From: Bacteriovoracaceae bacterium
GTDB taxonomy: Bacteria > Bdellovibrionota > Bacteriovoracia > Bacteriovoracales > Bacteriovoracaceae
Length of the DNA: 64,000 nt
Reading direction: 5' to 3'
Assembly (NCBI GenBank): GCA_947446575.1
Contig: CANFHC010000008.1
Coordinates: 1-64,000, forward strand
In this document: positions 26,174 to 35,707 of the stretch, piece after piece
How positions within the stretch are numbered: position 1 is the stretch's first letter
How the letters are laid out: each line of letters opens with the position of its first letter
The notes under the pieces: model-generated
What the model was told of the DNA's origin: nothing
The model's database searches: none
What the model saw: only the letters and a program-made list of their open reading frames with translations
Program-made: the position numbers and the translations under genes

Positions 26174-27472
26174 TTGAAATTTCCAGGCAAAAGAAAAACA
26201 AAGCATTACTTCCCCGTTAACGAATCAGGCCGAATTCCGTTTGATGTAGATTTTTCAGAAAGAGGCAGCGTTTACGTTGTTGGGATTGACCAATTAATTG
26301 TCGATATCGAAGCCAATGTTGATTATTCCTTTCTTGAAAAATTTAACATCGTAAAAGGTGAGTCAGCGGTGCTTCCTGATGCAATAGTTGAAGAAATTTA
26401 TCATGAATTAAAAAAATCCAATGCTATAATTGGAGAATATGCTGGTGGGGCCATTGGAAATACTCTGCATAATTATAGTGTGCTCTCTGATTCTCGGTCG
26501 GTTGCTTTAGGCGCCATCTCTAAAAATATCTCCGTGGGTGACTATGCCTTCAAATATATTTGCACTACTAATTCATTTGTCGATTTTTCTTATTTAAAAC
26601 CTGTTGATGGACCGATGGGCAGGGCCTTTTGTCTTCTGACTCCAGATCGCGAACGATCGTTTGCCATTGGAAAAGGAATTATGAATGAGCTTTCTGCAGA
26701 TTTTATTCCAGAAGATTTAATTAAAGGGGCATCAGCTCTTTTGGTTTCTGCTTATTCGCTCCGAGATGAAACTTCGTCAATGTATAAAGCTAATGTAGCG
26801 GCTTGTGAATTTGCTCTACAAAACAATGTGCCCGTCGTTCTTTCATTAGGAACAAGCACATTGATAAATTCTCGCCAAAAATTCTTCCAAGATTTTATTT
26901 CAAAATATGTTTCTATTACGGCCATGAACGAAGATGAAGCTTTAGCGTTAGTTGGAGATAAAGACCCATTGCTCTCATGCAAAAAAATTCTCGATCTTTG
27001 CGACATGGTTCTTATGACAGTGGGTCCTCGCGGACTCTATTTAGCGGCCCATGTTGATGATCAGTACAAAAGAGAGACTAAAGATTTTATTCATTCTAAA
27101 TCTATTGCAGAATACAATAAATTTGAATATTCACGGGCCATGATGAAAGTGGATTGTAAAAATCCAATGAAAGTCTACACCCACATTAATCCCTATATGG
27201 GAGGACCAGGAATAATAAAAAACACCAATGGCGCTGGTGACGCAGCTCTTTCGGCGATTTTACATGATATTGCTTCGAACACTTATCACCGCCAAGTGAC
27301 TCCAAATTCACCAAAGCATGTAGGACGATTTTTAACCTATTCATCGATTCACCAAGTAAGTAAGTATTGCAATCGCGCTAGTTTTGAAGTGTTAAAACAA
27401 AATTCACCTCGTTTAATTAAAGGTCTTCCAGCTCGAGAAGAAAGTTTGGAAGATGCATACTGGGATACATAG
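26174..27472 (+). CDS. gsk: Inosine/guanosine kinase Gsk
   Basis: This 432-residue PfkB-family kinase phosphorylates inosine and guanosine to IMP and GMP in purine salvage. It matches Escherichia coli Gsk end to end, including the N-terminus MKFPGKRKTKHYFPV, GAIGNTLHNYSVL, VDGPMGRAF, AMNEDEALAL, NTNGAGDAALSAILHDI with the catalytic Asp, and SPRLIKGLPAREESLEDAYW. The conserved N-terminus proves that translation starts at TTG 26174, which has AAGGGG six bases upstream. It probably shares a transcript with the small secreted protein gene at 27482. Confidence 0.95.
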   Translation: MKFPGKRKTKHYFPVNESGRIPFDVDFSERGSVYVVGIDQLIVDIEANVDYSFLEKFNIVKGESAVLPDAIVEEIYHELKKSNAIIGEYAGGAIGNTLHNYSVLSDSRSVALGAISKNISVGDYAFKYICTTNSFVDFSYLKPVDGPMGRAFCLLTPDRERSFAIGKGIMNELSADFIPEDLIKGASALLVSAYSLRDETSSMYKANVAACEFALQNNVPVVLSLGTSTLINSRQKFFQDFISKYVSITAMNEDEALALVGDKDPLLSCKKILDLCDMVLMTVGPRGLYLAAHVDDQYKRETKDFIHSKSIAEYNKFEYSRAMMKVDCKNPMKVYTHINPYMGGPGIIKNTNGAGDAALSAILHDIASNTYHRQVTPNSPKHVGRFLTYSSIHQVSKYCNRASFEVLKQNSPRLIKGLPAREESLEDAYWDT

Positions 27473-27481
27473 GAGTTTAAA

Positions 27482-28018
27482 TTGAAGTCGTTATTATTTT
27501 TCTTAACTTTTATTTCTTCATTCATAGCAAATGCAGCCGTATTAAACTTAGGGTGCGTTACTGAAATACCAACAACTTCGATGATTGCTGAGACTTATAA
27601 TGGGGTTGTCGATTTTCAACTCATTCATCATAATGGAGTAAAATTCATGCCCATTTATAATGGAGTTGTTACCCCTAATGACTTGGGAACTCTGAGTGAT
27701 AGAGCAAGTTTGCTTGCGGATTTAGGCGATTATCTCCAATTCAAAATGCCGAGTGAGGCTTGTCAGGTTAATGGTGTTCTTTTTAATTGTTTTGGATCTA
27801 GTCCAAAAGAGATGATTGGAGGGCATATTGTTCGCCTATGGGCAGCTTACAGTTCTCAATATGATGAAGAAAGTTTTGCCGGTGTTTTTTCATATATCAC
27901 TACAAATTTAGCTATTGAAGTAGATGGGCAATCAATTTATTTACCAATGAAATACAGTCAGTCTGAGTGTTATAAAGATTTTTCAAAAAACAAAAACTTA
28001 AAAAAATTAATTCGCTAA
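27482..28018 (+). CDS. Secreted protein, unknown
   Basis: This 178-residue protein has a signal peptide ending near ANA and five Cys after it, likely disulphide-bonded. It starts with a TTG preceded by GGAG seven bases upstream. It lies nine bases after gsk and its end overlaps the end of the convergent pyrF by 12 bases. I recognise no family. Confidence 0.65.
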   Translation: MKSLLFFLTFISSFIANAAVLNLGCVTEIPTTSMIAETYNGVVDFQLIHHNGVKFMPIYNGVVTPNDLGTLSDRASLLADLGDYLQFKMPSEACQVNGVLFNCFGSSPKEMIGGHIVRLWAAYSSQYDEESFAGVFSYITTNLAIEVDGQSIYLPMKYSQSECYKDFSKNKNLKKLIR

Positions 28019-28702
28019 TTCTTTGAGTCGTTCTTCAAGGTTCTGGGCCTTGGTGAGAGATCTGCCAATCACCACAAAGTCTGCACCAGAATTAATGGCG
28101 TCTTTTGGAGATGCCACACGTTTTTGATCCTGAGTTTTTTGATTATCAATTTCATCACGAAATCGAATTCCAGGAGTAATTGCTAAGAGTCTTGGGTAAT
28201 GCTTTTTGACGAGAGATATTTCGTGAGGTGAGCATATTACCCCGTCAATTCCAGAGGTGTCCGCAATATTGAAGAGCCTCGTAAAAGCTTCTTTTGTATT
28301 TGTGATACCAAAAATTTTTTCTAAATCCGCATCTTCTAATGATGTAAGAAAGCTTACTCCTAAAATTTTGCATTCTGGAATACTTAGTCGCGCCTCTTTT
28401 AAAGCGGCCTTTAGCATTTCTTCACCACCACTGATATGAATAGTTAAAAAATCTATGGGTAGATTTTTGAGGGAATGAATTGCCCGCTCAACAGTGATTG
28501 GTATATCGTGAAGTTTTAAATCTAAAAATATTTTCTTTTTATAATCCCGGTGAATTTTATGAACAAGGTCAGCACCGTATTTAACAAATAATTCTAATCC
28601 AATTTTCACAGTTGGTAGTGTATTTTCTGGACGAGATAAAAAAAGATCAATTTCATCTAGACTCATTTGATCGAGAGCGACGATTGTTTGTTTTAAACTC
28701 AT
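28007..28702 (-). CDS. pyrF: Orotidine 5'-phosphate decarboxylase PyrF
   Basis: This 231-residue TIM-barrel enzyme makes UMP from OMP, the last step of de novo pyrimidine synthesis. The catalytic Asp-Lys-xx-Asp array is visible as FLDLKLHDIP. Other landmarks are TIHISGGEEM, GVICSPHEI, ITPGIRF and the phosphate-gripping GADFVVIGRSLT. Its ATG overlaps the stop of carAB (ATGA), so it is the last gene of the pyrB-carAB-pyrF operon. Confidence 0.95.
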   Translation of the reverse strand: MSLKQTIVALDQMSLDEIDLFLSRPENTLPTVKIGLELFVKYGADLVHKIHRDYKKKIFLDLKLHDIPITVERAIHSLKNLPIDFLTIHISGGEEMLKAALKEARLSIPECKILGVSFLTSLEDADLEKIFGITNTKEAFTRLFNIADTSGIDGVICSPHEISLVKKHYPRLLAITPGIRFRDEIDNQKTQDQKRVASPKDAINSGADFVVIGRSLTKAQNLEERLKELAN

Positions 28703-31700
28703 CTTTTATACTTTCCTAGAGATCCCATTTCTTGAAGAGCAAGGGGAGTAATTTCTGAATCATGAGTTCCAATTAAAGCCTCGGCGACAGCTCTAATATT
28801 TTCGGGTCGTGTAAAGCAAGGGATCGCATATTGGATAGCTGAGTTTCTTATATGCTCGCCATCGTTTTGTGATTGCCCCTGATTCTGAGGAGTATTAAAA
28901 ACAATTTTCATGGATTCGTCTTTCAAAACTTCTAATATCGTAAGTCCTACTTCATCTAGTTTTTTAACTAGATCACAAGGAATTCCTTGTTTTTTGATGT
29001 AATCACAAGTTCCACTTGTGGCAACAAAAGTGAAACCTATTTTAAAAAGTGATTTAATATAAGGAAGAATAGTATCTTTTGTATTGTCTGCAAGACTGAT
29101 TAAGATTTTCCCCTTTGATCCAAGGTTGGGATAATTTCCTTGATAAGATTTTAATATTGCTTTTTCTTTATCGCGGTCAATTCCCATTGTTTCACCAGTT
29201 GATCTCATCTTTGGTCCAAGCAGAATATTGTCTTGAACAAAGCGATCGAATGGGAAAGTAGATTGTTTTACGCTAAAAAATTCAGAAACAGGTTGCTCGC
29301 AATTTTCAATGCGATCGCCAAGCATGGCATCTGTGGCAATTTTAGGAATTGAAATATTATAGGCCTTACTTAAAAAAGGCAGTGTTCTAGATCCTCTTGG
29401 GTTGGCCTCGATACAATAAATGTTTCCATCTTTAATGGCGTATTGAAAATTGATGGGGCCTACTATTTCTAATTTATTTGCCAGAGCAAACGAAATGTTT
29501 TTAAGTTCATCATAATTTTTTTGAGTAAGCACTACTGGGGGGGTGATCATTCCCGAGTCACCCGAGTGAACCCCTGCAAATTCAATATGCTCACAAACGG
29601 CAAAACAGAAGTTTCCGAATTGGTCACGCACTAAATCCACGTCGTATTCAATTGCATTTTCTAAATAAGTTTCTACTTGAAACACGGCAGATCCATCTTG
29701 CAATTGATCTTTAAAGGCCTTTGGCAATTGGTTTAAATCTTCGTGTGAGTAGAAGATATACATAGACTCACCACCGATCACAAATGATGGTCTAATAATA
29801 ACTGGAAGACCAATATCAATCATGGCGTTGACGAGATTTTTCTTTCCACTAATTTCTCGAGAGTGAGTGTGGGAGAGTTTTGTCTCTTTTGTGAGTTCGT
29901 AGAATTGTTTTCTGTCTTCTGTAGCCTCTAAAATTTTCCAAGTTGGTCCTAAAAAATTTATTTTAAAGAGGTCTGATCTAAAACTTCTTTCTAAATGTTC
30001 ACGCAACTGAATTCCGGTTTGTCCTGAAAAGGACGCGATAACACCAAAAGGTTTTTCATTGATTAAAATATCAAACAAGTCTTCAGAATAAAGCGGTGAG
30101 AGATAAAGCCTATTTGAGCTATCGTAATCCGTTGAAACTGTTTCTGGATTTGAGTTAATCATAATCGATTGGATATTTTTTTCTTTTAAGCGCTCACATG
30201 ATTTTACACATGAATAATCGAACTCAATTCCTTGCCCAATTCGGTTAGGTCCTGATCCTAAAATGACCACTGATTTTCCATTAAGCGATAATGATTCTGC
30301 TTCATTTTCTTCAGCATAAGTTGAATAAAAATAAGGTGTCTCAGCGGCAAATTCTCCAGAACAAGTATCGACTGCTTTATAAACTGGAAAAATATTATGC
30401 TGGAATCTGTATTCTAAAATATCTTTTTGAGACTTATTTGATAGTAGGGCTATATGTTTATCAGAAAATCCTAATTTTTTTATTTCTAAGAAATGATCTG
30501 GATTTTTAAAGAGATTTTTTTCATTTTTTAATTTTCCTTCACAAACAATTAAAAGTTCCATTTGTTCAATAAACCATTTTGTGATTTTTGAATGTTCATG
30601 AATTTCGTTCACACTCATTCCAGCTCTTAATGCTTCAAGAACTGTTAACAGAGATAATTCATTAGCAGTTTGTAAGCGCTTCTTAATATAAACTAAATCC
30701 ATATCAAGCGGAGTGCTTTTTAGTTGTGTTAGACTCGGAATTTCTAAGCCCATTTCTAGAGCTCTTAATGCTTTTAAAAAAGCTTCATTAAAACTTCCAC
30801 CTAGGGCCAAGACTTCTCCCACTGAGCGCATTTGTGGCCCCAGAGTTTTAGAAGAGCTTGGAAATTTACTAAAAGGAAAGATGGGAATTTTAAGTGCTAC
30901 ATAATCGAGTGTAGGCTCAAACGCCACGGGGGAAGCTTTTGTAATATCATTTAAAATTTCTGAAAGAGTGTATCCAATTGCAAGCAGGGCTGAAATTTTA
31001 GCAATAGGATAACCCGTCGCTTTTGAAGCAAGAGCACTTGATCTTGAAACTCGAGGGTTCATCTCTATGACTGTGATATCGTCTTCGTTATCTGGATTGA
31101 TGGCAAATTGAACGTTTGCTCCACCGGCCACTACACCCATGTGTTTTGCAATAGTCAATGTCATGGTTCTCAATTTTTGCATGCAACGATCACTGATCGT
31201 CATAGCAGGAGCGACAGTAATTGAATCCCCAGTGTGTATTCCACATGGATCGACGTTTTCTATTGAGCAAATGATGACACCATTTCTTTTACAGTCCACC
31301 ATTACTTCTAATTCTATTTCTTTTTGGCCGACTAATGACTTTTCCATTGTTACTGGAAATTTGATATCGCTAGTAAAAACTTCTCTTAATTCTTCCGTAT
31401 TATAAACGAGGGCAGCTCCTTTTCCACCGAGCGCAAAATCTCTTCTGATGATCAGAGGAAATTTAACTTTTTCTTGGGCCATTGTAATGGCCTCTTCGGC
31501 GCTTTTTGCTGTAAAACGTTTTCCAGTTTGATAACCTAATTTGTCTAGTTCAAGAGCAAATAGGCCTCGGTCTTCTGTTTTTTTAATGGTGTCAACATTG
31601 GCTCCTAAAAGAGCTACGTTATTTTGAGCGAGGTAGTCTTCTTCTTCTAGTTCGACGCATAGGTTGAGGGCTGTTTGTCCTCCCATAGTCGAGAGAACTG

Positions 31701-33126
31701 CATCTACTTTTTCCTTCTGGATAATTTTTTTAATTGTTTCTTTTGTAATGGGCTCAATATAAGTTCGCGTGCACATTTCTGGATCAGTCATGATAGTTGC
31801 AGGATTTGAATTTAATAAAACAACATCAATTCCTTCTTCTTTAAGTGCCTTCAGAGCCTGAGTTCCAGAATAATCAAATTCACTTGCCTGACCAATCTTA
31901 ATTGGACCAGAGCCAATAAGAAGTATGCGTTTATAAGGAGTAAGCTTTTTTAGCCTAGTATTTAATTTATTAAATGGAAAAAGTTTTTTTGTATCTACAG
32001 GTGTTTTGATTTTTCCTTCAAGGAATTCTTTTATTTCTAGAAAAAATTCATGAGCATCATGAGGACCAGGATTAGCTTCTGGGTGAAATTGCACTGATTT
32101 CACAAAATGGTCAGTCGTTGCGATTCCTTCAATTGAATCATCAAAGAGCGATGTGTGCTGAATATACAACTCACGATTTAATAGATTATTATTTTTCTTT
32201 TTGTTGAATGATTCGCTTTCAATAGCATAACCATGGTTTTGCGAGGTAATCACAATTTTATTGTTTGTGTGATCAATGACAGGGTGATTTGCTCCGCGTT
32301 GACCAAAAGGAAGTTTAATAACAGCAATATCTAAGGCCGCTGCAATTAGTTGATGACCTAAACAGATCGCTCTAATAGGAACTTGTTTTTGCAATAGTTC
32401 TTTTACCACTGAAATTTCAGCGCGGAAATTTCTTGGATCACCAGGACCATTTGATAAAAGAATAAGTCTTGGATTTAATTTTAAAACTGCTTCTGCGCTA
32501 ATATTATGAGGAACTGTGATTAGTGGAAATCCCAGAGCAGCTGTTTGATCGATGATGGCCTGTTTAACTCCGTAGTTAATTAATACAATTGGGTTAATTC
32601 CAGCTACATGTACAATATTTTCTTTTTGGCTAACAAGTGGAAGATCGTCTGTTATTAGTTGAGCTTTTTGAAATTCACTTTCAGATGGAGCTGTTTCGCT
32701 AAGTGAGAGAACAGATTTATGTGAGCTCGATTTTTTTGAAGTTAAGTAGCGCACGAGTTTTCTCGTATCAACACCTGAAAAAAGTGGAGCATCTAATTTG
32801 CTTAAACATTCGTTGTAAGAAAAATTTCGAGCAATGATACAAGTCGCGAATGATTTTTTTGATTGCGCTACATTAATATTTAGATTTTTTTCGTAATTTC
32901 CAATATGAGCATTGGTGAAAATAATATGCTGACCTAAAAAAGATGGATCAGAAATAGTTTCTTCATATCCGGTCATTCCAGTAGTGAAGGCAGCTTCTCC
33001 CCATATTCCTTTTTGTAATTCAATGTCGGTTCTATCGCGGTTAACGTAGCCTTGAAATTTCGTGCCGTCTTCAAAATGAAGAAAAGCGCGTGATTTTTTA
33101 AGTGAGAGATTAAAATTTTTCTCCAT
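28699..33126 (-). CDS. carAB: Fused carbamoyl-phosphate synthase CarA-CarB
   Basis: One 1475-residue polypeptide carries both carbamoyl-phosphate synthase subunits. Residues 1 to about 370 are the CarA glutaminase, with catalytic Cys255 in AICLGHQL and the His348/Glu350 pair in FHPE. A linker of about 25 residues leads into CarB at about 395 (RILLIGSGPIKIGQASEFDYSG). CarB has two ATP-grasp halves, the second starting near VVILGSGPNRIGQGIEFDYS, and an MGS-like regulatory domain at the end. No stop or frameshift separates the parts. It makes carbamoyl phosphate for pyrimidines and arginine. It overlaps pyrB by 17 bases and pyrF by 4. Confidence 0.96.
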   Translation of the reverse strand: MEKNFNLSLKKSRAFLHFEDGTKFQGYVNRDRTDIELQKGIWGEAAFTTGMTGYEETISDPSFLGQHIIFTNAHIGNYEKNLNINVAQSKKSFATCIIARNFSYNECLSKLDAPLFSGVDTRKLVRYLTSKKSSSHKSVLSLSETAPSESEFQKAQLITDDLPLVSQKENIVHVAGINPIVLINYGVKQAIIDQTAALGFPLITVPHNISAEAVLKLNPRLILLSNGPGDPRNFRAEISVVKELLQKQVPIRAICLGHQLIAAALDIAVIKLPFGQRGANHPVIDHTNNKIVITSQNHGYAIESESFNKKKNNNLLNRELYIQHTSLFDDSIEGIATTDHFVKSVQFHPEANPGPHDAHEFFLEIKEFLEGKIKTPVDTKKLFPFNKLNTRLKKLTPYKRILLIGSGPIKIGQASEFDYSGTQALKALKEEGIDVVLLNSNPATIMTDPEMCTRTYIEPITKETIKKIIQKEKVDAVLSTMGGQTALNLCVELEEEDYLAQNNVALLGANVDTIKKTEDRGLFALELDKLGYQTGKRFTAKSAEEAITMAQEKVKFPLIIRRDFALGGKGAALVYNTEELREVFTSDIKFPVTMEKSLVGQKEIELEVMVDCKRNGVIICSIENVDPCGIHTGDSITVAPAMTISDRCMQKLRTMTLTIAKHMGVVAGGANVQFAINPDNEDDITVIEMNPRVSRSSALASKATGYPIAKISALLAIGYTLSEILNDITKASPVAFEPTLDYVALKIPIFPFSKFPSSSKTLGPQMRSVGEVLALGGSFNEAFLKALRALEMGLEIPSLTQLKSTPLDMDLVYIKKRLQTANELSLLTVLEALRAGMSVNEIHEHSKITKWFIEQMELLIVCEGKLKNEKNLFKNPDHFLEIKKLGFSDKHIALLSNKSQKDILEYRFQHNIFPVYKAVDTCSGEFAAETPYFYSTYAEENEAESLSLNGKSVVILGSGPNRIGQGIEFDYSCVKSCERLKEKNIQSIMINSNPETVSTDYDSSNRLYLSPLYSEDLFDILINEKPFGVIASFSGQTGIQLREHLERSFRSDLFKINFLGPTWKILEATEDRKQFYELTKETKLSHTHSREISGKKNLVNAMIDIGLPVIIRPSFVIGGESMYIFYSHEDLNQLPKAFKDQLQDGSAVFQVETYLENAIEYDVDLVRDQFGNFCFAVCEHIEFAGVHSGDSGMITPPVVLTQKNYDELKNISFALANKLEIVGPINFQYAIKDGNIYCIEANPRGSRTLPFLSKAYNISIPKIATDAMLGDRIENCEQPVSEFFSVKQSTFPFDRFVQDNILLGPKMRSTGETMGIDRDKEKAILKSYQGNYPNLGSKGKILISLADNTKDTILPYIKSLFKIGFTFVATSGTCDYIKKQGIPCDLVKKLDEVGLTILEVLKDESMKIVFNTPQNQGQSQNDGEHIRNSAIQYAIPCFTRPENIRAVAEALIGTHDSEITPLALQEMGSLGKYKR

Positions 33127-34063
33127 TTACGTTCCCAATATTTTTATCGTTGTTTACGAGCATTGATTGAATGATCGCCATTCTTACAGGAATGGAATTT
33201 TGTACTTGTTCATATCCTTTATATAGATTTGATTTTATCAGAGCTTGGTCGAGTTCTACTCCGATATTTGCTGGACCTGGATGAAGAACAGGGATGCGTT
33301 TGTTCATTTTTTTCAACAAATCTAAACTGATTCCGAATGTCTCGTGATAATTATCAATTGCATCGTGCAGTTTTTCATCATGACGTTCTTTTTGAATTCG
33401 CAATAAATATAGAAAATCAGATTTCGCTATTGTTTCGTCTCGATTATCAGACCACTCAACTCCAAAAGGGAGGTCTTGTTTTTGGGGTAAAAAGTGGTGA
33501 GGTCCACAAAGAATAATTTTCATTCCATAAAGCGGAAGTAATTTGATTAATGAATGACCTACGCGAGAGTGAACATTGTCGCCAAAAATAGCGAGGGTTT
33601 TTCCCTCAAGATTTGGTGAGAGTTCTAAGAGTGTAAAGAGATCAAGCAGGGCTTGAGTTGGATGTTCGTTTATTCCATCACCGCCATTTATGATTTTTAT
33701 CGGTGGCATTTCTCTAAATTGGCTTAATTGAAATGAAACACTTGAGCGAAAAATACAAATGTTTACCCCTTGATTAAATAATGTCAGAAAGGTTTCTTCC
33801 AAACTTTCACCTTTTTTAAGGCTCGACGTTTCTGCATTAAAATCTATATACATAGCGCCAAGCTTTTGAATAGCTATAGCAAAAGAGTGTTTTGTGCGGG
33901 TAGAGTTTTCTAAAAAAGATGTAGCAATGATCGGTCTTTTATAAGTAAATAAATTAGATTCGCTTTCACGTTGCTTAAATTTGGATGATAGAGAGAGGAG
34001 TCCGTCAATTTGAATTTTGTTCAAATCTTGTATGCTTTCAAGCAATGAAGGAAATGAATTCAT
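33110..34063 (-). CDS. pyrB: Aspartate carbamoyltransferase PyrB
   Basis: This 317-residue catalytic subunit joins carbamoyl phosphate to aspartate in pyrimidine synthesis. The carbamoyl-phosphate loop is visible as ENSTRTKHSF near residue 53. EHPTQALLDL and VLHPGPANIGVE are also family signatures. No pyrI or pyrC is adjacent. It leads the pyrB-carAB-pyrF operon, so the product of the fused synthase is made next to its user. Its 3' end overlaps the carAB start by 17 bases. Confidence 0.95.
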   Translation of the reverse strand: MNSFPSLLESIQDLNKIQIDGLLSLSSKFKQRESESNLFTYKRPIIATSFLENSTRTKHSFAIAIQKLGAMYIDFNAETSSLKKGESLEETFLTLFNQGVNICIFRSSVSFQLSQFREMPPIKIINGGDGINEHPTQALLDLFTLLELSPNLEGKTLAIFGDNVHSRVGHSLIKLLPLYGMKIILCGPHHFLPQKQDLPFGVEWSDNRDETIAKSDFLYLLRIQKERHDEKLHDAIDNYHETFGISLDLLKKMNKRIPVLHPGPANIGVELDQALIKSNLYKGYEQVQNSIPVRMAIIQSMLVNNDKNIGNVNGEKF

Positions 34064-34172
34064 TTTCTTCCTTGAGATGCCTTTGCTACTATAGTTGTGA
34101 GCTTGGCGCTTTCCTAGTTTTTAATAGTCTAGAGAGAGAACTACTGTTTGAAAAGAAATATTATTAAGTTAA

Positions 34173-35195
34173 GTGACAAAAATGAAAATCGTTGACTACA
34201 GTAATCAAATTACAAAAGAGGCCATTATTAACGAGTTTAAGGGAAACCTTTTCGAGTTTTTAGTTGCACAGGGGCTCGCTCGATTCTCGCATATAGAGGA
34301 TCAATTTTTACTTTCATTACCAATAGAGTTTAAATCTAAATTGGGCAGTTACGAGGAGTTAATTAGAACTCATGAACCAAGGTTATTAGAGAGATTGCCA
34401 TCTTTGGCACAAGCGACTGTTAAAAAAATATTGGCTGACAAAAGTTTTTTTGAAGTGGAGTTTATCAATTGGAATGTCATTGGAAAGATGGTGGCGACAA
34501 ATGAGAGTGAAACATGGAACGAAACTGATATCGTTGGGACTACAAAAGACGGAGTAAAGCTTGCCCTAAGTTTAAAATTGACCAAAGATCATAGTTTCGT
34601 AAATACCAAAAGCGCTGGTGTAAAAAGTTTTTTTACTAAGTATTTTTCAGGCTTTGGTTCAGATATCTCCATTCATCAAAAGGCCTTAAATAATGAGGTT
34701 GATGAATCTTTTTTAGTTATGGGGCATAAGCTTTATTCCATGATTGATAGCGAGTTTCATGGATCATTTAATCGGATTTGGAGCGATAATTATACAGAAC
34801 TTCCCGGGGAATTAAATCCTGAGATGCGAGTAATTGTTCATGAAAATTATTATCGAGTGGCCATAAAGCTCTCAGAACATCTCAATCTTTTAAAAAATAA
34901 AAATTCTGAACTTTTTTTTGATTCTCTTTATGCTCTTTGTGGGTTTGGTCATGCTGATATTATTCAAGTGAATTGTTTTCATCAAGATTATGAGTTAAAA
35001 GAGATCACTATTAAAAAATTCGATGACCTCTTTTTTAAAATGAATAAAGAATGCACGATTCTTCCTTTAAAAGAGATGGGAAGCTCTGTTGAAATCGTAA
35101 TGGGAAAAATGGTTTTGCAAATTCGAGTAAAGCCGATGAATAAATTTACTACGGCCGCTTATAAAATTAACTGCTCAATAAAGGTAAGAGAATGA
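34173..35195 (+). CDS. PD-(D/E)xK nuclease-like protein, orphan
   Basis: This 340-residue protein may be a restriction-endonuclease-fold protein. The N-terminal helix has a Glu in KGNLFEFLVAQGLA. A strand pair reads ETDIVGTTKDGVKLALSLKL, followed by TKSAGVKSFF, which resembles the D...xK active site and basic recognition region of HaeIII-like type II enzymes. The assignment is by eye. No methyltransferase is adjacent; the nearest lies 10.6 kb away. GTG 34173 or ATG 34182 could start it. Its stop overlaps the next gene (ATGA), tying it to a sugar-phosphate phosphatase. Confidence 0.5.
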   Translation: MTKMKIVDYSNQITKEAIINEFKGNLFEFLVAQGLARFSHIEDQFLLSLPIEFKSKLGSYEELIRTHEPRLLERLPSLAQATVKKILADKSFFEVEFINWNVIGKMVATNESETWNETDIVGTTKDGVKLALSLKLTKDHSFVNTKSAGVKSFFTKYFSGFGSDISIHQKALNNEVDESFLVMGHKLYSMIDSEFHGSFNRIWSDNYTELPGELNPEMRVIVHENYYRVAIKLSEHLNLLKNKNSELFFDSLYALCGFGHADIIQVNCFHQDYELKEITIKKFDDLFFKMNKECTILPLKEMGSSVEIVMGKMVLQIRVKPMNKFTTAAYKINCSIKVRE

Positions 35196-35707
35196 AGAAA
35201 GCGCTTTTTTTAGACCGAGATGGAATATTAAACATTGATAAAACTTATATTTATCGTTTTGAAGACATTGAGTGGGTTGAGGGTATTTTTGAGTTGGTTG
35301 AATACGCTAATAAAAATAATTTTTTAGTTATCGTGTTAACAAATCAATCGGGTGTTGCTCAAGGAATGTACACAGAAGAAGACGTAAAAATTCTCCATGA
35401 GAAAATGAATAAGCATTTCATTGGACTTTCGCTGACTGTAGATGATTGGTTTTATTGTACTGAATATAATAGTGATCGCAGAAAGCCTCGACCAGGAATG
35501 ATGATAGATGCTCAGTTGAAATACAATATTGATTTAACCCAGTCGTTCATGGTGGGAGATAAAGTATCTGATATTTTAGAAATTAGTGGTCCGCGCACCT
35601 TTTTATTGCGCGGAAATTATCCTCTAGAAACAGTTGCTAAACATCATAGTGCAGAAATTTTCAATTCGCTTGCTGAAATTTTAGAACACTTAAAAAAAAT
35701 ACTTTAA
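35192..35707 (+). CDS. GmhB-like HAD phosphatase (HAD-IIIA)
   Basis: This 171-residue phosphatase has the DRDGILN nucleophile motif at residues 8-14, VLTNQSGVAQG as second motif, RRKPRPGMM and MVGDKVSDI as the acidic motif. This is the layout of D-glycero-D-manno-heptose-1,7-bisphosphate 7-phosphatase and histidinol-phosphatase. The usual zinc loop with CxH and CxC is nearly absent: only one Cys remains (YCTEYNSDRRKP). Heptose or another sugar phosphate is the likely substrate. Its start overlaps the upstream nuclease-like gene. Confidence 0.8.
   Translation: MKKALFLDRDGILNIDKTYIYRFEDIEWVEGIFELVEYANKNNFLVIVLTNQSGVAQGMYTEEDVKILHEKMNKHFIGLSLTVDDWFYCTEYNSDRRKPRPGMMIDAQLKYNIDLTQSFMVGDKVSDILEISGPRTFLLRGNYPLETVAKHHSAEIFNSLAEILEHLKKIL

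Noticed and set aside
28257-31405. Several plus-strand open frames of 60-88 codons inside pyrF and carAB
   Set aside because: They lie wholly within strongly supported genes on the other strand and have no ribosome-binding sites or family features.
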